DNA of 64,000 nucleotides, taken from assembly GCA_028726605.1 (NCBI GenBank), contig JAQYPV010000014.1, positions 24,236-88,235 of the forward strand, given 5' to 3'. The notes beneath the pieces were generated by a model. It had not been told where the DNA came from, searched no databases, and saw only the letters and a program-made list of their open reading frames with translations. This DNA is from Peptoniphilaceae bacterium. Lineage in GTDB: Bacteria; Bacillota; Clostridia; Tissierellales; Peptoniphilaceae. Both the position numbers and the translations under genes were made by a program. Numbering within the stretch: the first letter of the stretch is position 1; each line of letters starts with the position of its first letter. Positions 8,793-17,104 of this stretch are shown in pieces.

Positions 8793-9890
8793 ATGAAGAG
8801 ACGGCATCGCAAGTTCATCGGTTTTCTGTTTCTGATCGTGGGGCTGGCGCTGCCGCTTTATGCGCTGACGCACCTCTCGCTCAATGCGTTTTTCGCGCGG
8901 TCGCAGTATCTGGACTATCGCGAGAATGTGGAGGCGGCGGACGACGCATTGCTCCACCGGCGGGAGGCGGCCCTTGCGGCGTACAATGCGCGGCTGCACG
9001 AGGAGAAGGCGAGGGCGGCGGTGGATCCGTTTGCGCAGCGGGATTACCGGGCGAAGTACGACATCGAGACGATTGGGACGGACGACATCGTGGCGTATGT
9101 GGTCATTCCGAAGATCGACCTCATCAAGCCGGTGTACCTGGGGGCGAGCCGCGAGCATCTGGCGAAGGGGCTGGCGCACTTGGAGGGCACGGATCTTCCT
9201 TTGGGCGGCGTGAGCACGCGGTCGGTCATCGCGGGGCATCGCGGGTGGTACAAGGATGCGCTGTTGCTGCACGCGGATGAGCTGGAGGCGGGCGACGTCG
9301 TCTACGTGGATCGCGGGGTGGAAGTGCTCACGTACACGGTGACGGACAAGCAGGTCATTCACGAGAGCGATTGGGACAGCCTTCAGGTGCGGCCGGGCGA
9401 GGATGTGCTGACGCTGCTCACGTGCAAGGAGATCGTGAGGCACCCGGCGCATCGGTTGATCGTGAACGCCGTGAGGGCGAGCGCGGGCGGCGCGGATGGG
9501 GTGAGTTCTTCCGGCGGCGGTGAGGCGAACGCGGCCGATGGTGTGAGTGCTGTTGGCGTCGGTGAGGCGAGTGGCGCGGATGGTGCGGGTTCTTTCGGCG
9601 GCGGTGAGGCGAATGCAGCCGATGGTTTGTCCGCTGATGGTGGTTCAACTGAGGGCCAGGCAGCAGGTGGCGCGGAGCTCGAGGCCGAGGTGAGCCTGGA
9701 CCGGGCGGATGCTGCGCCGCCATCCACAGCGCACAGCGTCGATTTGAACGCCATTTTGGAAGGCACCGTCGTTTCGCCGACGGCGGCCGCTTCGCGCATC
9801 GCGGTGTACGTGGCGACGCTCCTGGGCTACGTGGCCATGGCGGTGCTTTTGTGGCGCTTTGTGAAATTCTTGCGAACGCCGGAGCGGTAG
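8793..9890 (+). CDS. srtC: Class C sortase 3 with a repetitive glycine-rich linker
   Basis: A divergent class C sortase of 365 residues. An N-terminal TM segment is followed by a DPF lid motif (VDPFAQ), H149 (AGHRGWY), C211 (LLTCKEI) and R221 (AHRLIV). Between the catalytic domain and the C-terminal TM segment lies a low-complexity linker of roughly 100 residues that includes four 14-residue repeats, not seen in the other two sortases. The ATG at 8793 follows GGAGAG. The gap of 126 bp from sortase 2 carries no gene. It may act on a different substrate, for example the tip or basal pilin. Confidence 0.93.
   Translation: MKRRHRKFIGFLFLIVGLALPLYALTHLSLNAFFARSQYLDYRENVEAADDALLHRREAALAAYNARLHEEKARAAVDPFAQRDYRAKYDIETIGTDDIVAYVVIPKIDLIKPVYLGASREHLAKGLAHLEGTDLPLGGVSTRSVIAGHRGWYKDALLLHADELEAGDVVYVDRGVEVLTYTVTDKQVIHESDWDSLQVRPGEDVLTLLTCKEIVRHPAHRLIVNAVRASAGGADGVSSSGGGEANAADGVSAVGVGEASGADGAGSFGGGEANAADGLSADGGSTEGQAAGGAELEAEVSLDRADAAPPSTAHSVDLNAILEGTVVSPTAAASRIAVYVATLLGYVAMAVLLWRFVKFLRTPER
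9492..9659 (+). repeat. Four in-frame 42-bp repeats in sortase 3
   Basis: Four 42-bp units encode the 14-residue consensus ADGxSxxGGGEANA. The first and third copies are most alike and the fourth is diverged. They form a flexible Gly/Ala/Ser linker between the sortase domain and its membrane anchor. Copy number could vary by slippage without breaking the frame. Confidence 0.85.
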
Positions 9891-10263
9891 CAGACCATCT
9901 CGCTACGACGTCGCGATGGCGCGCCGCAAAATGGACCGTGTTCATGTAAAAGTGGGCAGGAGTGGATATAAATTAATCGGAGTAAATATATATTCGATTT
10001 TCTGGATCATTTTTTGAAGCTCCAATTTGGGCTTCAGTGGAAAATGAACAATCGCTGTTTTCCACTGACATTTCTAGAAGGAATTTGTGTCGCTGTTTTC
10101 AAAATCGCCTTTGCAACCACATGATACGGACGGACGGTGTGGTTGCGATGTCGATTTGCGGAAGAGCCACTACGAATTCGTCCTGTATAACGATGAATAC
10201 GTCAGTTGAAAATCGCTTTTTTGAAATATCCCATGAATTCGCGCCCTTTCTTGGGACAACTAT
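9891..10263. other. AT-richer intergenic stretch with an inverted repeat
   Basis: No gene is convincing here. There is a 10-bp inverted repeat at 10035-10067 (CAGTGGAAAA, 13-nt loop, TTTTCCACTG) and a repeated TCGCTGTTTTC (from about 10052 and 10091). The base composition is clearly lower in GC than the flanking genes. No terminator with a T-run was found after the last sortase. Confidence 0.4.
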
Positions 10264-10329
10264 GTCATCGATGCGCCCGAGACGAGACGCACTTTTGTCA
10301 TCGCTGCGCCCGAGACGAGACGCACTTCG
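10264..10329. repeat. Two tandem 33-bp repeats
   Basis: Two near-identical 33-bp units begin GTCATCG and share GCGCCCGAGACGAGACGCAC; a third copy begins (GTCAT at 10330) and then diverges. They abut the shorter-period array that follows. Confidence 0.85.
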
Positions 10330-10351
10330 GTCATTTGAAGGAACTCAACAA

Positions 10352-10510
10352 TGACGGTTGAAGGCCCTCACAGATGACGAATAAAGGGCGTCACCGTTGA
10401 CGACTGAAGGCCCGAAAAGTGACGAGTGATGGCCATCACAGATGACGACCGAAGGCCCGAAAAGTGACGATTGATGGCCCTCACAGATGACGACCGAAGG
10501 CCCTCACAGA
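10352..10510. repeat. Seven-unit 22/23-bp minisatellite upstream of ispD
   Basis: Units begin TGACG at 10352, 10375, 10398, 10420, 10443, 10465 and 10488, with a further GGACG at 10511. Each has the form TGACGA, a short variable part, GGCCC and then either GAAAAG (22-bp type) or TCACAGA (23-bp type). The two types alternate in the middle, giving a 45-bp higher-order unit (10398-10442 and 10443-10487). No CRISPR architecture is present, because there are no unique spacers. Confidence 0.85.
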
Positions 10511-10550
10511 GGACGCCGCCGCGCGTCGCCTTTTTTCGCCCAAATTCTTG

Positions 10551-10559
10551 TGGTAAGAT
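10551..10559 (+). promoter_or_regulatory. Probable extended -10 promoter of the ispD operon
   Basis: TGGTAAGAT (TGn plus TAAGAT) lies 27 bp before the ispD start codon. The -35 region is T-rich but poor, as is common with extended -10 promoters. Confidence 0.4.
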
Positions 10560-10585
10560 AAACACGTTACAGGCGGAGGTACGCC

Positions 10586-11347
10586 ATGGAGAAACCTTTT
10601 ATTACGGCGATTGTGACGGGCGCGGGGCTGGGCACGCGCATGGGCGGAAAAAAGAACAAAATGCTCATCGAAATTGACGGGGGCCGCGTGTTGCAGCGCA
10701 CGCTGATGGCGCTTTACCGGTCCGATGTGTTCGATTTTTTTGTCGTCGTCGTCAAGGAAGACATTTTGGAAACGGTCAAAACGGACATTCTCCCGCAAGT
10801 TTTTGGGGAGAATTTTTCGCGTGTTGCGGTCTGCCTGGGCGGTGTCACGCGGCAAGATTCGGTGAAGCAGGGCCTCTTGCACCTGCCGGAGGAGACGGAC
10901 CTCGTGGCGGTCCACGACGGCGCGCGGCCCTTTGTGACCACGGCGGTGGTGCGCCGCACGGTGCATCGCGTCTTGCAGGGCGATGTCGATGGGGCCATCG
11001 CCGCGGTGCCCATGAAGGATACCGTGAAGATGTGTTACGACGACGGCGTCATCCGTAACACCCCCAACCGCAGCCAGCTCTTTGCGGCCCAGACGCCGCA
11101 GGTGTTTCGCAAGGAGACCATTTTGCAGGCGTACGAGCGGGCCATTTGGGAGGAAATCCCCATCACAGATGACGCGCAGATGGTAGAGATCTTCGGCGGC
11201 CGGGTGGCCACCGTTGCGGGCGATGAAGGCAACATCAAGATCACCACGCCGAGCGATCTGCTCTTCGGCGAGCGCATCTTGATGGAGCGCGATGAGACGA
11301 TGGGAGAGGACCATGAGACGGACGTTTCGGACTGGCATCGGCTATGA
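10586..11347 (+). CDS. ispD: 2-C-methyl-D-erythritol 4-phosphate cytidylyltransferase
   Basis: This cytosolic enzyme joins MEP and CTP to CDP-ME, the third step of non-mevalonate isoprenoid synthesis. The 253-residue protein shows the nucleotide-binding start [13 protein letters not shown] (about 13-25; a G replaces one usual residue), VAVHDGARP (near 110) and the TPQVF block (near 172) of the IspD family. It overlaps ispF by 35 bp, so the two consecutive-pathway genes are coupled. The last ~12 residues read through the ispF start and are probably not functional. Confidence 0.95.
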   Translation: MEKPFITAIVTGAGLGTRMGGKKNKMLIEIDGGRVLQRTLMALYRSDVFDFFVVVVKEDILETVKTDILPQVFGENFSRVAVCLGGVTRQDSVKQGLLHLPEETDLVAVHDGARPFVTTAVVRRTVHRVLQGDVDGAIAAVPMKDTVKMCYDDGVIRNTPNRSQLFAAQTPQVFRKETILQAYERAIWEEIPITDDAQMVEIFGGRVATVAGDEGNIKITTPSDLLFGERILMERDETMGEDHETDVSDWHRL

Positions 11348-11813
11348 CGTACACGAATTAGTGGAAGGCCGTGCGCTCATCGTGGGCGGGGTCCGGGTGC
11401 CGTTTGAGAAGGGCCTTTTGGGCCATTCCGATGCCGATGTTCTGGTGCACGCCATCAACGACGCCCTGCTGGGCGCGGTGGCGCTGGGGGACATCGGTCA
11501 GCATTTCCCCGACACGGACCCGCAGTACGAAGGCGCCGATTCCCTCGAAATGGCGCAGACGGTGGCGCGTCTCGTGCGAAATGAAGGGTATGAAATCAGC
11601 AACGTCGACAGCGTCTTGATGGCGCAGCGCCCGAAGATGGCGCCCTTTGTTCCGACGATGAGACAAAATGTGGCACGCGCGCTGGGCATCGACGTGGATC
11701 AGGTGTCCATCAAGGCCACGACGACGGAGCACTTGGGTTTCGTCGGTCGGGAAGAGGGCATGGCGGCGATGGCTACGGTGCTGGTGATGCCGAACGAGGA
11801 CGTTACGGCGTGA
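11313..11813 (+). CDS. ispF: 2-C-methyl-D-erythritol 2,4-cyclodiphosphate synthase
   Basis: IspF cyclises CDP-ME 2-phosphate to MEcPP with release of CMP. The start at 11313 gives [16 protein letters not shown] with a GGGAGAGG SD; it puts the metal-binding GYDVH box at the usual distance from the N-terminus and gives 166 residues, close to family size. An in-frame ATG at 11292 would add seven residues. Further family blocks are LLGHSDADV (metal-binding His), the [11 protein letters not shown] loop and [11 protein letters not shown]. Missing from the window are the other MEP genes (dxs, dxr, ispE). Confidence 0.95.
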   Translation: MRRTFRTGIGYDVHELVEGRALIVGGVRVPFEKGLLGHSDADVLVHAINDALLGAVALGDIGQHFPDTDPQYEGADSLEMAQTVARLVRNEGYEISNVDSVLMAQRPKMAPFVPTMRQNVARALGIDVDQVSIKATTTEHLGFVGREEGMAAMATVLVMPNEDVTA

Positions 11814-11837
11814 AGATATGTTTTGGAGGACGAGACC

Positions 11838-13046
11838 ATGAGTGAACTGAAGCGAGTCAAGGGGCGGTTGCGCACGGCGGAATCGGTCACGGAGGGACAT
11901 CCGGACAAGGTCTGCGATCAGATTGCGGATGCCATTTTAGACGAAATATTGCGCCAGGATCCGACGGCGCACAGCGCCATCGAGGTGATGGCGTCGACGG
12001 GCATCGTGTTCGTCATGGGGGAACTCTCCACGTCCGCGGATGTGGACATCAACGCCATCGTGCGTCGGACGATTCAGCAGATCGGCTACACGGACGCGCC
12101 GAGCGGCATCGATTACGAGAACTGCGCCATCATTCAGACCATCCGCGAGCAGTCGCCGGACATCGCGCAGGGCGTGGGCCATTCCGAGGAGGCGCGCGCG
12201 GGCGAAGCCGATACGCTTTCGGCGGAGGGCGCGGGCGACCAGGGCATCGTCTTCGGGTACGCTTCGGACGAGACGCCGGAACTCATGCCGATGCCCATCA
12301 TGCTGGCGCACCAGTTGGCGAAGCGGCTGGCAAAAGTGCGCAAAGAGGGCATCATCGCCAATCTGCGTCCGGACGGCAAGACGCAGGTGAGCATTGAATA
12401 TGACGAAGACGACCGCCCGAAGCGCGTGGACGCCATCCTCATTTCGACGCAGCACGGGCCGGGAATGGACCAGAAGCAACTGAAGGAAGATCTGTGGGAT
12501 CACGTGGTAAAAGAGACGGTGGATCCGCGCATGATCGATTCGGAGACGCGCTTCTACGTGAACCCGACGGGCAAGTTTGAGATCGGCGGGCCGAACGGCG
12601 ACACGGGCCTCACGGGGCGCAAGCTCATCGTGGACACGTACGGCGGCATGGCGCATCACGGCGGCGGGTCGTTCAGCGGCAAGGATGCGTCTAAAGTGGA
12701 CCGCTCGGGCGCGTACTACGCGCGCTATGTGGCCAAGAACATCGTGGCGGCGGGCCTGGCGCGTCGCTGCGAGGTGGCGGTGGCGTACGCCATCGGCCGG
12801 GCGCAGCCGTTCTCGCTGGGCGTCAACACATTTGGCACGGGGGCCATGGACGACGCGGCGCTCCTGGACTTGGTGAAGGAGGTCTTCGACTTTCGTCCGG
12901 GCTCCATCATTCAGAATTTGGGGCTCACGAAGCCGATCTACCAGCACACGGCGAGTTACGGCCACTTCGGCCGCACGGATCATAAGTACCCGTGGGAGGA
13001 GACGGACAAGGTGGAGCAGCTGAAGGCGTTGGCGGCGGAGCGCTAG
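11838..13046 (+). CDS. metK: S-adenosylmethionine synthetase
   Basis: MetK makes S-adenosylmethionine from methionine and ATP in the cytosol. The 402-residue length and signature blocks fit the family: [17 protein letters not shown] at the N-terminus, [12 protein letters not shown], the P-loop-like [18 protein letters not shown] and the final GHFGR. ATG 11838 is preferred over an in-frame TTG at 11823 because GGAGG (11825-11829) is correctly spaced for it. It follows ispF by 24 bp and probably shares its transcript. Confidence 0.97.
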   Translation: MSELKRVKGRLRTAESVTEGHPDKVCDQIADAILDEILRQDPTAHSAIEVMASTGIVFVMGELSTSADVDINAIVRRTIQQIGYTDAPSGIDYENCAIIQTIREQSPDIAQGVGHSEEARAGEADTLSAEGAGDQGIVFGYASDETPELMPMPIMLAHQLAKRLAKVRKEGIIANLRPDGKTQVSIEYDEDDRPKRVDAILISTQHGPGMDQKQLKEDLWDHVVKETVDPRMIDSETRFYVNPTGKFEIGGPNGDTGLTGRKLIVDTYGGMAHHGGGSFSGKDASKVDRSGAYYARYVAKNIVAAGLARRCEVAVAYAIGRAQPFSLGVNTFGTGAMDDAALLDLVKEVFDFRPGSIIQNLGLTKPIYQHTASYGHFGRTDHKYPWEETDKVEQLKALAAER

Positions 13047-13127
13047 GAGGCGCGGATGCGGGAGCGCTCTCGAGAAGGGCTTTCCCTCTGGAGAGGCGTT
13101 GTCTTCGCGCGTGGTGACACCGCGTGG

Positions 13128-13136
13128 TGATACGAT
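13128..13136 (+). promoter_or_regulatory. Possible extended -10 element before the MreB-like gene
   Basis: TGATACGAT (TGn plus TACGAT) lies 24 bp before the chosen start. No good -35 box is visible. It could give the gene its own promoter apart from metK. Confidence 0.35.
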
Positions 13137-13159
13137 GTTAGGAAGTGATGGGAGACGAC

Positions 13160-14218
13160 ATGGCGTGGTTGCGCAAAAATTTGGCCATTGATCTGGGCAC
13201 GACGAGCGTGCTCGTCTTTACGCGCGCGGATGGCGTGAAGTTGCAGGAGCCGTCGGTGGTGGCCATCGATATCTACACTGACGAGATTGTGGCGGTGGGC
13301 GAGGAGGCCAAGAAGATGTTGGGGCGCACGCCGGGCAATATCGTGGCGCGCCGGCCCATGCGCGATGGCGTCATCGCGGATTACCGCTCGACGGAGCGGA
13401 TGTTGAGCTATTTTTTGCGCAAGACCATGGGGCGCAGTCTGCTGCGTCCGGACGTCATCGTATGTGTGCCGTCGCAGGCGACGCAGGTGCAGAAGCGCGC
13501 CGTCATTCAGGCCGCGGAGGCGGCAGGGGCGCATCACACCTACATCATCGAGGAGCCGCTGGCGGCGGCCATTGGCGCGGGGGTCGACATCGCGGATCCC
13601 AGTGGGAATCTGGTGGTGGACATCGGCGGCGGGACGACGGATGTGGCGCTCATTTCGATGGGCGGCATCGTCATCTCGGAGTCCATCCGCATTGCGGGGG
13701 ACGAGTTTGACGAGGCGATTGCGCAGTACATTCGGCGTAAGCACAGGGTGGTCATCGGAGAGCGGACGGCAGAGGAGATCAAGATCGCGCTGGGGTCGGT
13801 GCAGCGCGCGGATGCGCCGGATCGCGTGGAGGTCAAGGGGCGCAACATCGCGGATGGGCTGCCGAGCCGGGTGTACTTGACGGCGGACGACCTGGATGAG
13901 GCGCTGGCGCCACATCTGGAGGCCATCGTGGATACGGTGCATCGCATTCTGGCGGAGACGCCGCCGGAGCTGGCGTCGGACATTTACGACAAGGGGATTT
14001 TGCTGACGGGCGGCGGGTCGCTGGTACGCGGCCTCGACCGGAAAATTCGCGAGCGCACGGGTGTGGATGTGCACTACGTGGATCAGCCGATTACGGCGGT
14101 GGTGCGGGGCACGGGCAAGGCGCTGTTCTGGATCCGGCGGCTCAACGCGGGGGATGAGGTTTTGTCGGACGCGACGCGTCAGCAGATCATGAATCGGGAA
14201 GTGCTGCGCAAGCGGTGA
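13160..14218 (+). CDS. mreB: MreB/Mbl-family actin-like cell-shape protein
   Basis: The 352-residue protein has the actin-fold phosphate loops of MreB: IDLGTTSVLVF at the N-terminus, VVDIGGGTTDVALIS near residue 155 and LTGGGSLVRGLD near 285, plus CVPSQATQVQKRAV and IIEEPLAAAIGAG. MreB filaments direct lateral wall synthesis under the membrane. ATG 13160 is chosen because GGGAG precedes it by five bases; GTG/ATG codons at 13145/13148 would add a few residues. It stands alone here without mreC/mreD, suggesting an Mbl-type paralogue rather than the operonic MreB. Confidence 0.9.
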   Translation: MAWLRKNLAIDLGTTSVLVFTRADGVKLQEPSVVAIDIYTDEIVAVGEEAKKMLGRTPGNIVARRPMRDGVIADYRSTERMLSYFLRKTMGRSLLRPDVIVCVPSQATQVQKRAVIQAAEAAGAHHTYIIEEPLAAAIGAGVDIADPSGNLVVDIGGGTTDVALISMGGIVISESIRIAGDEFDEAIAQYIRRKHRVVIGERTAEEIKIALGSVQRADAPDRVEVKGRNIADGLPSRVYLTADDLDEALAPHLEAIVDTVHRILAETPPELASDIYDKGILLTGGGSLVRGLDRKIRERTGVDVHYVDQPITAVVRGTGKALFWIRRLNAGDEVLSDATRQQIMNREVLRKR

Positions 14219-14352
14219 GTACACGCGTTGCTGTGCGCGCGGCTTTTGAGTTGGCCGTGTTTCGTGAGCGATAAATAGGGAGCGCGTCACGCGGGCGGCG
14301 CCTTTGTCTGAACCATTGGAAGTGGTGACAAGCGGTGGGATTGGGAGGAACT

Positions 14353-15600
14353 ATGGCAGGTTTGTTTGAAGAACTGAAGCGGCGCGATCAGGAGGGCCAT
14401 CCCATTCGGCTGGGCGTCATCGGCGCGGGCCAGATGGGGCGGGGGCTCATTTCGCAGATTCCCGCCATTCCGGGGATGACGGTGACGGGCATTTGCGATG
14501 TCGACCTTTCGCGTGCGGAGCATGCGCGGGATCTCTACCGCGATCAGGATGACGATGGGAACGCCATCACGGTGACGATGGATTTCCGTCAGGTGGTGAA
14601 CGCGCGCGATGTGGATGTGGTCATCGAGGCGACGGGCAAGACGGAGCCGGGGGCGCAGGTGGCGCTTGCGACGTTCCTCGCGCGCAAGCACTTGGTATTG
14701 CTCAATGTGGAGGTGGACATCACCATCGGCGTCCTGATGAAGCAGCTCTTCGATACGGCGGGTCTGGTGTACACGGGGTCGGATGGCGATGAGCCGGCGG
14801 CGACGTTTGCGCTCTACCGGTTTGCGCGGGCCATGGGCATGGAGGTGCTGGTGGCCGGCAAGGGCAAGAACAACAAGTTGCGCCCGGAGGCCAATCCGGA
14901 CACGGCGCTCGAGGAGGCGGAGGAAAAGCACATGAATCCGGCCATGCTGGCGTCGTTCCAGGACGGCACGAAGACCATGGCGGAGATGACGCTGCTTGCG
15001 AATGCGACGGGCTTCGTTCCCGATGTCGTGGGGATGCACGGGACGTCGGGCGATTTGGAGGCGACGGTGGCGCAGCTGGACTTGGAGGAAAACGGCGGCG
15101 TCTTGTCTCAGTTCGGAGTGGTGGAGTACGTGGACGGCCTCGCGCCGGGCGTGTTCGTCATCGTGCGGGGGCAGAATGAGACGGTGCGTGAGGAACTCTG
15201 CTACATGCTCAAGAAGGACCGCGAGCACCAGATCCTCTACCGTCCCTTCCATTTGGGAAGCCTCGAGACGCCGCTCACGGCGGCGCGCGCGTTTCTGAAC
15301 CACGAGGCGGCCATCGTGCCGTTGGATCACCCGGTGGCCGAGACGGTCGCCGTCGCCAAGCGTGACATCAAGTCGGGCGAGGATGTGGACGGCATCGGCG
15401 GCTACTGTGTGCGCGGCGTCATCGAGACGCACCAGGCGCAGCAGGAGAACCGGCACATCCCTATCGGCCTCATCACCGGCCACTGCGTCGCGCGGCGCGA
15501 CATCGCCAAAGACACGGTCCTCTCGAGCGACGACATCGCCCTCGACACCACGACGATGGTCTATCGCCTGCGCTCGCTGCAGGATACGACGATTGGGTGA
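14353..15600 (+). CDS. SAF-domain homoserine-dehydrogenase-like oxidoreductase
   Basis: A 415-residue NAD(P)-dependent dehydrogenase-like protein. The N-terminal Rossmann motif is LGVIGAGQMGRG (about 24-35), followed by ICDVDLSRAEHA and EATGKTEPGAQ, which match the homoserine-dehydrogenase/Gfo-Idh type fold. The C-terminal ~80 residues (from about AETVAVAKRDIKSGE) form an SAF domain. This arrangement matches the group annotated as predicted homoserine dehydrogenase with C-terminal SAF domain (COG4091). Its true substrate is not established, and the neighbours (mreB, tRNA) do not help. The ATG at 14353 has a GGGAGGA SD. Confidence 0.8.
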   Translation: MAGLFEELKRRDQEGHPIRLGVIGAGQMGRGLISQIPAIPGMTVTGICDVDLSRAEHARDLYRDQDDDGNAITVTMDFRQVVNARDVDVVIEATGKTEPGAQVALATFLARKHLVLLNVEVDITIGVLMKQLFDTAGLVYTGSDGDEPAATFALYRFARAMGMEVLVAGKGKNNKLRPEANPDTALEEAEEKHMNPAMLASFQDGTKTMAEMTLLANATGFVPDVVGMHGTSGDLEATVAQLDLEENGGVLSQFGVVEYVDGLAPGVFVIVRGQNETVREELCYMLKKDREHQILYRPFHLGSLETPLTAARAFLNHEAAIVPLDHPVAETVAVAKRDIKSGEDVDGIGGYCVRGVIETHQAQQENRHIPIGLITGHCVARRDIAKDTVLSSDDIALDTTTMVYRLRSLQDTTIG

Positions 15601-15631
15601 GGGCTGGGGGGCACTGGCCGGAAAGTTTGAG

Positions 15632-15652
15632 TGACGCGCGGGAGGCGCGTCA
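15632..15652 (+). terminator. Weak hairpin after the SAF-domain gene
   Basis: TGACGCGC, loop GGGAG, GCGCGTCA forms a perfect 8-bp stem but is followed only by TCTTG. It may terminate inefficiently. Confidence 0.4.
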
Positions 15653-15712
15653 TCTTGACCGTCAAAGTGTGGCAGTCGTGACTCGCCGCTCGCCAGATGG
15701 TCTCCGATTTGA

Positions 15713-15718
15713 TATAAT
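15713..15718 (+). promoter_or_regulatory. -10 box of the tRNA-Pro gene
   Basis: A perfect TATAAT lies 29 bp before the tRNA; the -35 region is weak. A small hairpin (GGCGC-GAAT-GCGCC, 15729-15742) occupies the 5' leader that RNase P would remove. Confidence 0.65.
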
Positions 15719-15747
15719 GACAGCTCAGTGGCGCGAATGCGCCATGA

Positions 15748-15821
15748 CGGGGTGTGGCGCAGTTCGGTAGCGCGCGTGGTTTGGGACCATGAGGTCGCAG
15801 GTTCGAATCCTGTCACCCCGA
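15748..15821 (+). tRNA. tRNA-Pro (anticodon TGG)
   Basis: A full cloverleaf can be folded: acceptor CGGGGTG/CACCCCG with discriminator A, D-stem GCGC/GCGC, anticodon stem CGTGG/CCATG with loop TTTGGGA (anticodon TGG at 15782-15784), and T-arm GCAGG-TTCGAAT-CCTGT. CCA is not encoded. The remnant of a tyrosine integrase lies immediately downstream on the opposite strand, so the 3' end of this tRNA was probably an attachment site. Confidence 0.96.
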
Positions 15822-15833
15822 TAATAGAGAAAA

Positions 15834-15865
15834 CCGCCTGAAATCAATGGTTTCAGGCGGCTTTT
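15834..15865 (+). terminator. Terminator of tRNA-Pro
   Basis: CCGCCTGAAA, loop TCAATGG, TTTCAGGCGG is a perfect 10-bp stem followed by CTTTTGCTTT. Confidence 0.85.
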
Positions 15866-15879
15866 GCTTTGCTGTTTTT

Positions 15880-16113
15880 TTGTTAATCCGCTGATTTGTC
15901 CTCAGTTTTGTCCTCAGTTCAAAAAAAACGATGTCGTCCATTGACGATTTTGCCTTGGACATCATCTCATCGGTGACGTCAACATAGTATGAAAGTGTTA
16001 TTTTAATATCAATATGGCTCATGAGAGATTGCAACTTTTTTTTGGGGGTGTCTCTGGTTCGGCCATATATGTTGTAAGGTGTGGCGAAAGTCGTAAGGCG
16101 ACGCGCGAACCGG
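15880..16113 (-). pseudogene. Decayed C-terminal part of a tyrosine integrase
   Basis: On the minus strand the DNA reads RRLTTFATPYNIYGR, then LQSLMSHIDIKITLSYYVDV and TDEM. This matches the end of tyrosine recombinases: the LRHTFAT box with its R/H eroded, the LLGHSDIKITL helix, and the tyrosine in SYYVDV. The N-terminal two thirds are absent, and no start codon with an SD precedes the remnant. Its open frame runs on into the tRNA-Pro 3' end, as expected for an integrase gene abutting its attachment site. Confidence 0.75.
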
Positions 16114-16398
16114 GGGCGTTAAAACGTCAAGCTTTTTCAAGTGATTGCGTCCGCCCCGTTCCTGAAGCGTCATTTGTTTTAACACGGGCGTGAATGCCCA
16201 ATTCTTCAGACGGACGAAGCATCGGGCGGATTGCCTTCTTCATGGTGAACGGCGATTGTCTCACGCTTGCTATGCGGCAGGGAAAGCGTCCGCTTGGCTT
16301 TCGCCGTGACTGCCGGGCCACAGCATCGCCACGCGGCAGGGCCGTGGGTCGATTTGCCTCTCGCCACGACGCTGAGGCCGCAACAGATCCGCGGCCTA
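16114..16398. other. Gene-free GC-rich stretch beside the integrase remnant
   Basis: No protein family is recognisable on either strand. It contains loosely repeated CGCGGCAGGG/TGCGGCAGGG words and forms the left border of the 51-bp array. It may be scar DNA of the lost element. Confidence 0.35.
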
Positions 16399-16690
16399 GT
16401 TCAAATATGAAAAATCGGCAAACGAACGACGGTTTTTGGCAAAAGTGAAGTTCAATTTCACTTTTTCTAAAAAAGAACGAGCGAAAAGGGCCAAAAGTGT
16501 AGTTCAATTTTTTGTTAGAAAGGTTTGAACCACAAAATCGGCCAAAACGCAGTTCAAATAGAAAATCCGCAAAATCGAACGAGCCAAAAGGCCGTTTTCG
16601 GTCGTTCAATTCTGATTTTATTCTATTTGAACTACGAATTATCAAAAATCAGTCGTTCAATTCTGTTTTTTAACCATTTGAACTAGTTTG
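16399..16690. repeat. Degenerate ~51-bp tandem array (six units)
   Basis: GTTCAA recurs at 16399, 16450, 16502, 16552, 16603 and 16655, spacings 51, 52, 50, 51 and 52. Units share GTTCAA, A-rich tracts, GAACGA and GGCCAAAA words, but little else is fixed. The last two units also carry TTTGAACTA on the opposite strand, forming GTTCAA...TTGAAC inverted pairs. The minus strand stays open across most of the array with a 17-codon periodicity, but I see no start, SD or known domain. The array is AT-rich compared with the genome. Confidence 0.75.
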
Positions 16691-17013
16691 GGTGTCGTGT
16701 CCCATGGGATTTCCATTATAGCGTTTGATTCTGAACCTTGGCACCGTCGACAACGATCAGATGACGGGAGACGACGGCGGCGCGGGACGCGTGGAAGTTC
16801 ATTCGGGAAATTGAATAGGTTCTAAAGATCAACCTGGGCAAAGGCGAGTTTTCGTCCATCAGCAGCGAAATTTGCGAGAGCCGATTGAAGCGACTGTAGA
16901 GGAATACAAGTGATGTACACACCTAAAATGACAGTCTTGTCGCTTAATACGAGAGAGATCACTAGAAAATTAGAATTGATTTGAATTTAGTGAGAAAAAA
17001 TTCGCTTATGAAG
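16691..17013. other. Intergenic scar with no recognisable gene
   Basis: An open frame on the minus strand (about 16716-16922) shows no family I recognise and no SD. GC content falls towards ridA. No RNA gene is evident. Confidence 0.3.
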
Positions 17014-17041
17014 TTGATAAAAGCATTTTTAGTGATAATAT
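17014..17041 (+). promoter_or_regulatory. Promoter of ridA
   Basis: TTGATA, 16-bp spacer, TAATAT with a TG two bases upstream of the -10 box, in an AT-rich stretch 64 bp before the ridA start. Confidence 0.55.
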
Positions 17042-17104
17042 ATTAGAAAAGAGGTAAATATTTATTAAAGGCGAGTGTAAACGAATTCACGTGGGAGGCA
17101 AGCA

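Noticed and set aside
7926..9452. Long open frame opposite the sortase genes
   Set aside because: It is rich in Arg/His/Pro/Gln, as expected from the antisense of GC-rich coding DNA. It overlaps three convincing sortases.
9926..10360. Small coding frames in the intergenic region before ispD
   Set aside because: No SD, no recognisable family, and the frames cross the 33-bp repeats.
10352..10510. CRISPR array
   Set aside because: The units are contiguous 22/23-bp repeats without unique spacers, and no cas genes are nearby.
16399..16690. CRISPR-like array from GTTCAA at ~51-bp spacing
   Set aside because: Only a six-base word is fixed; no repeat of 24-36 bp is conserved and there are no cas genes.
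16716..16922. Minus-strand gene before ridA
   Set aside because: No SD, no family resemblance, and it lies in a decayed, composition-shifted region.
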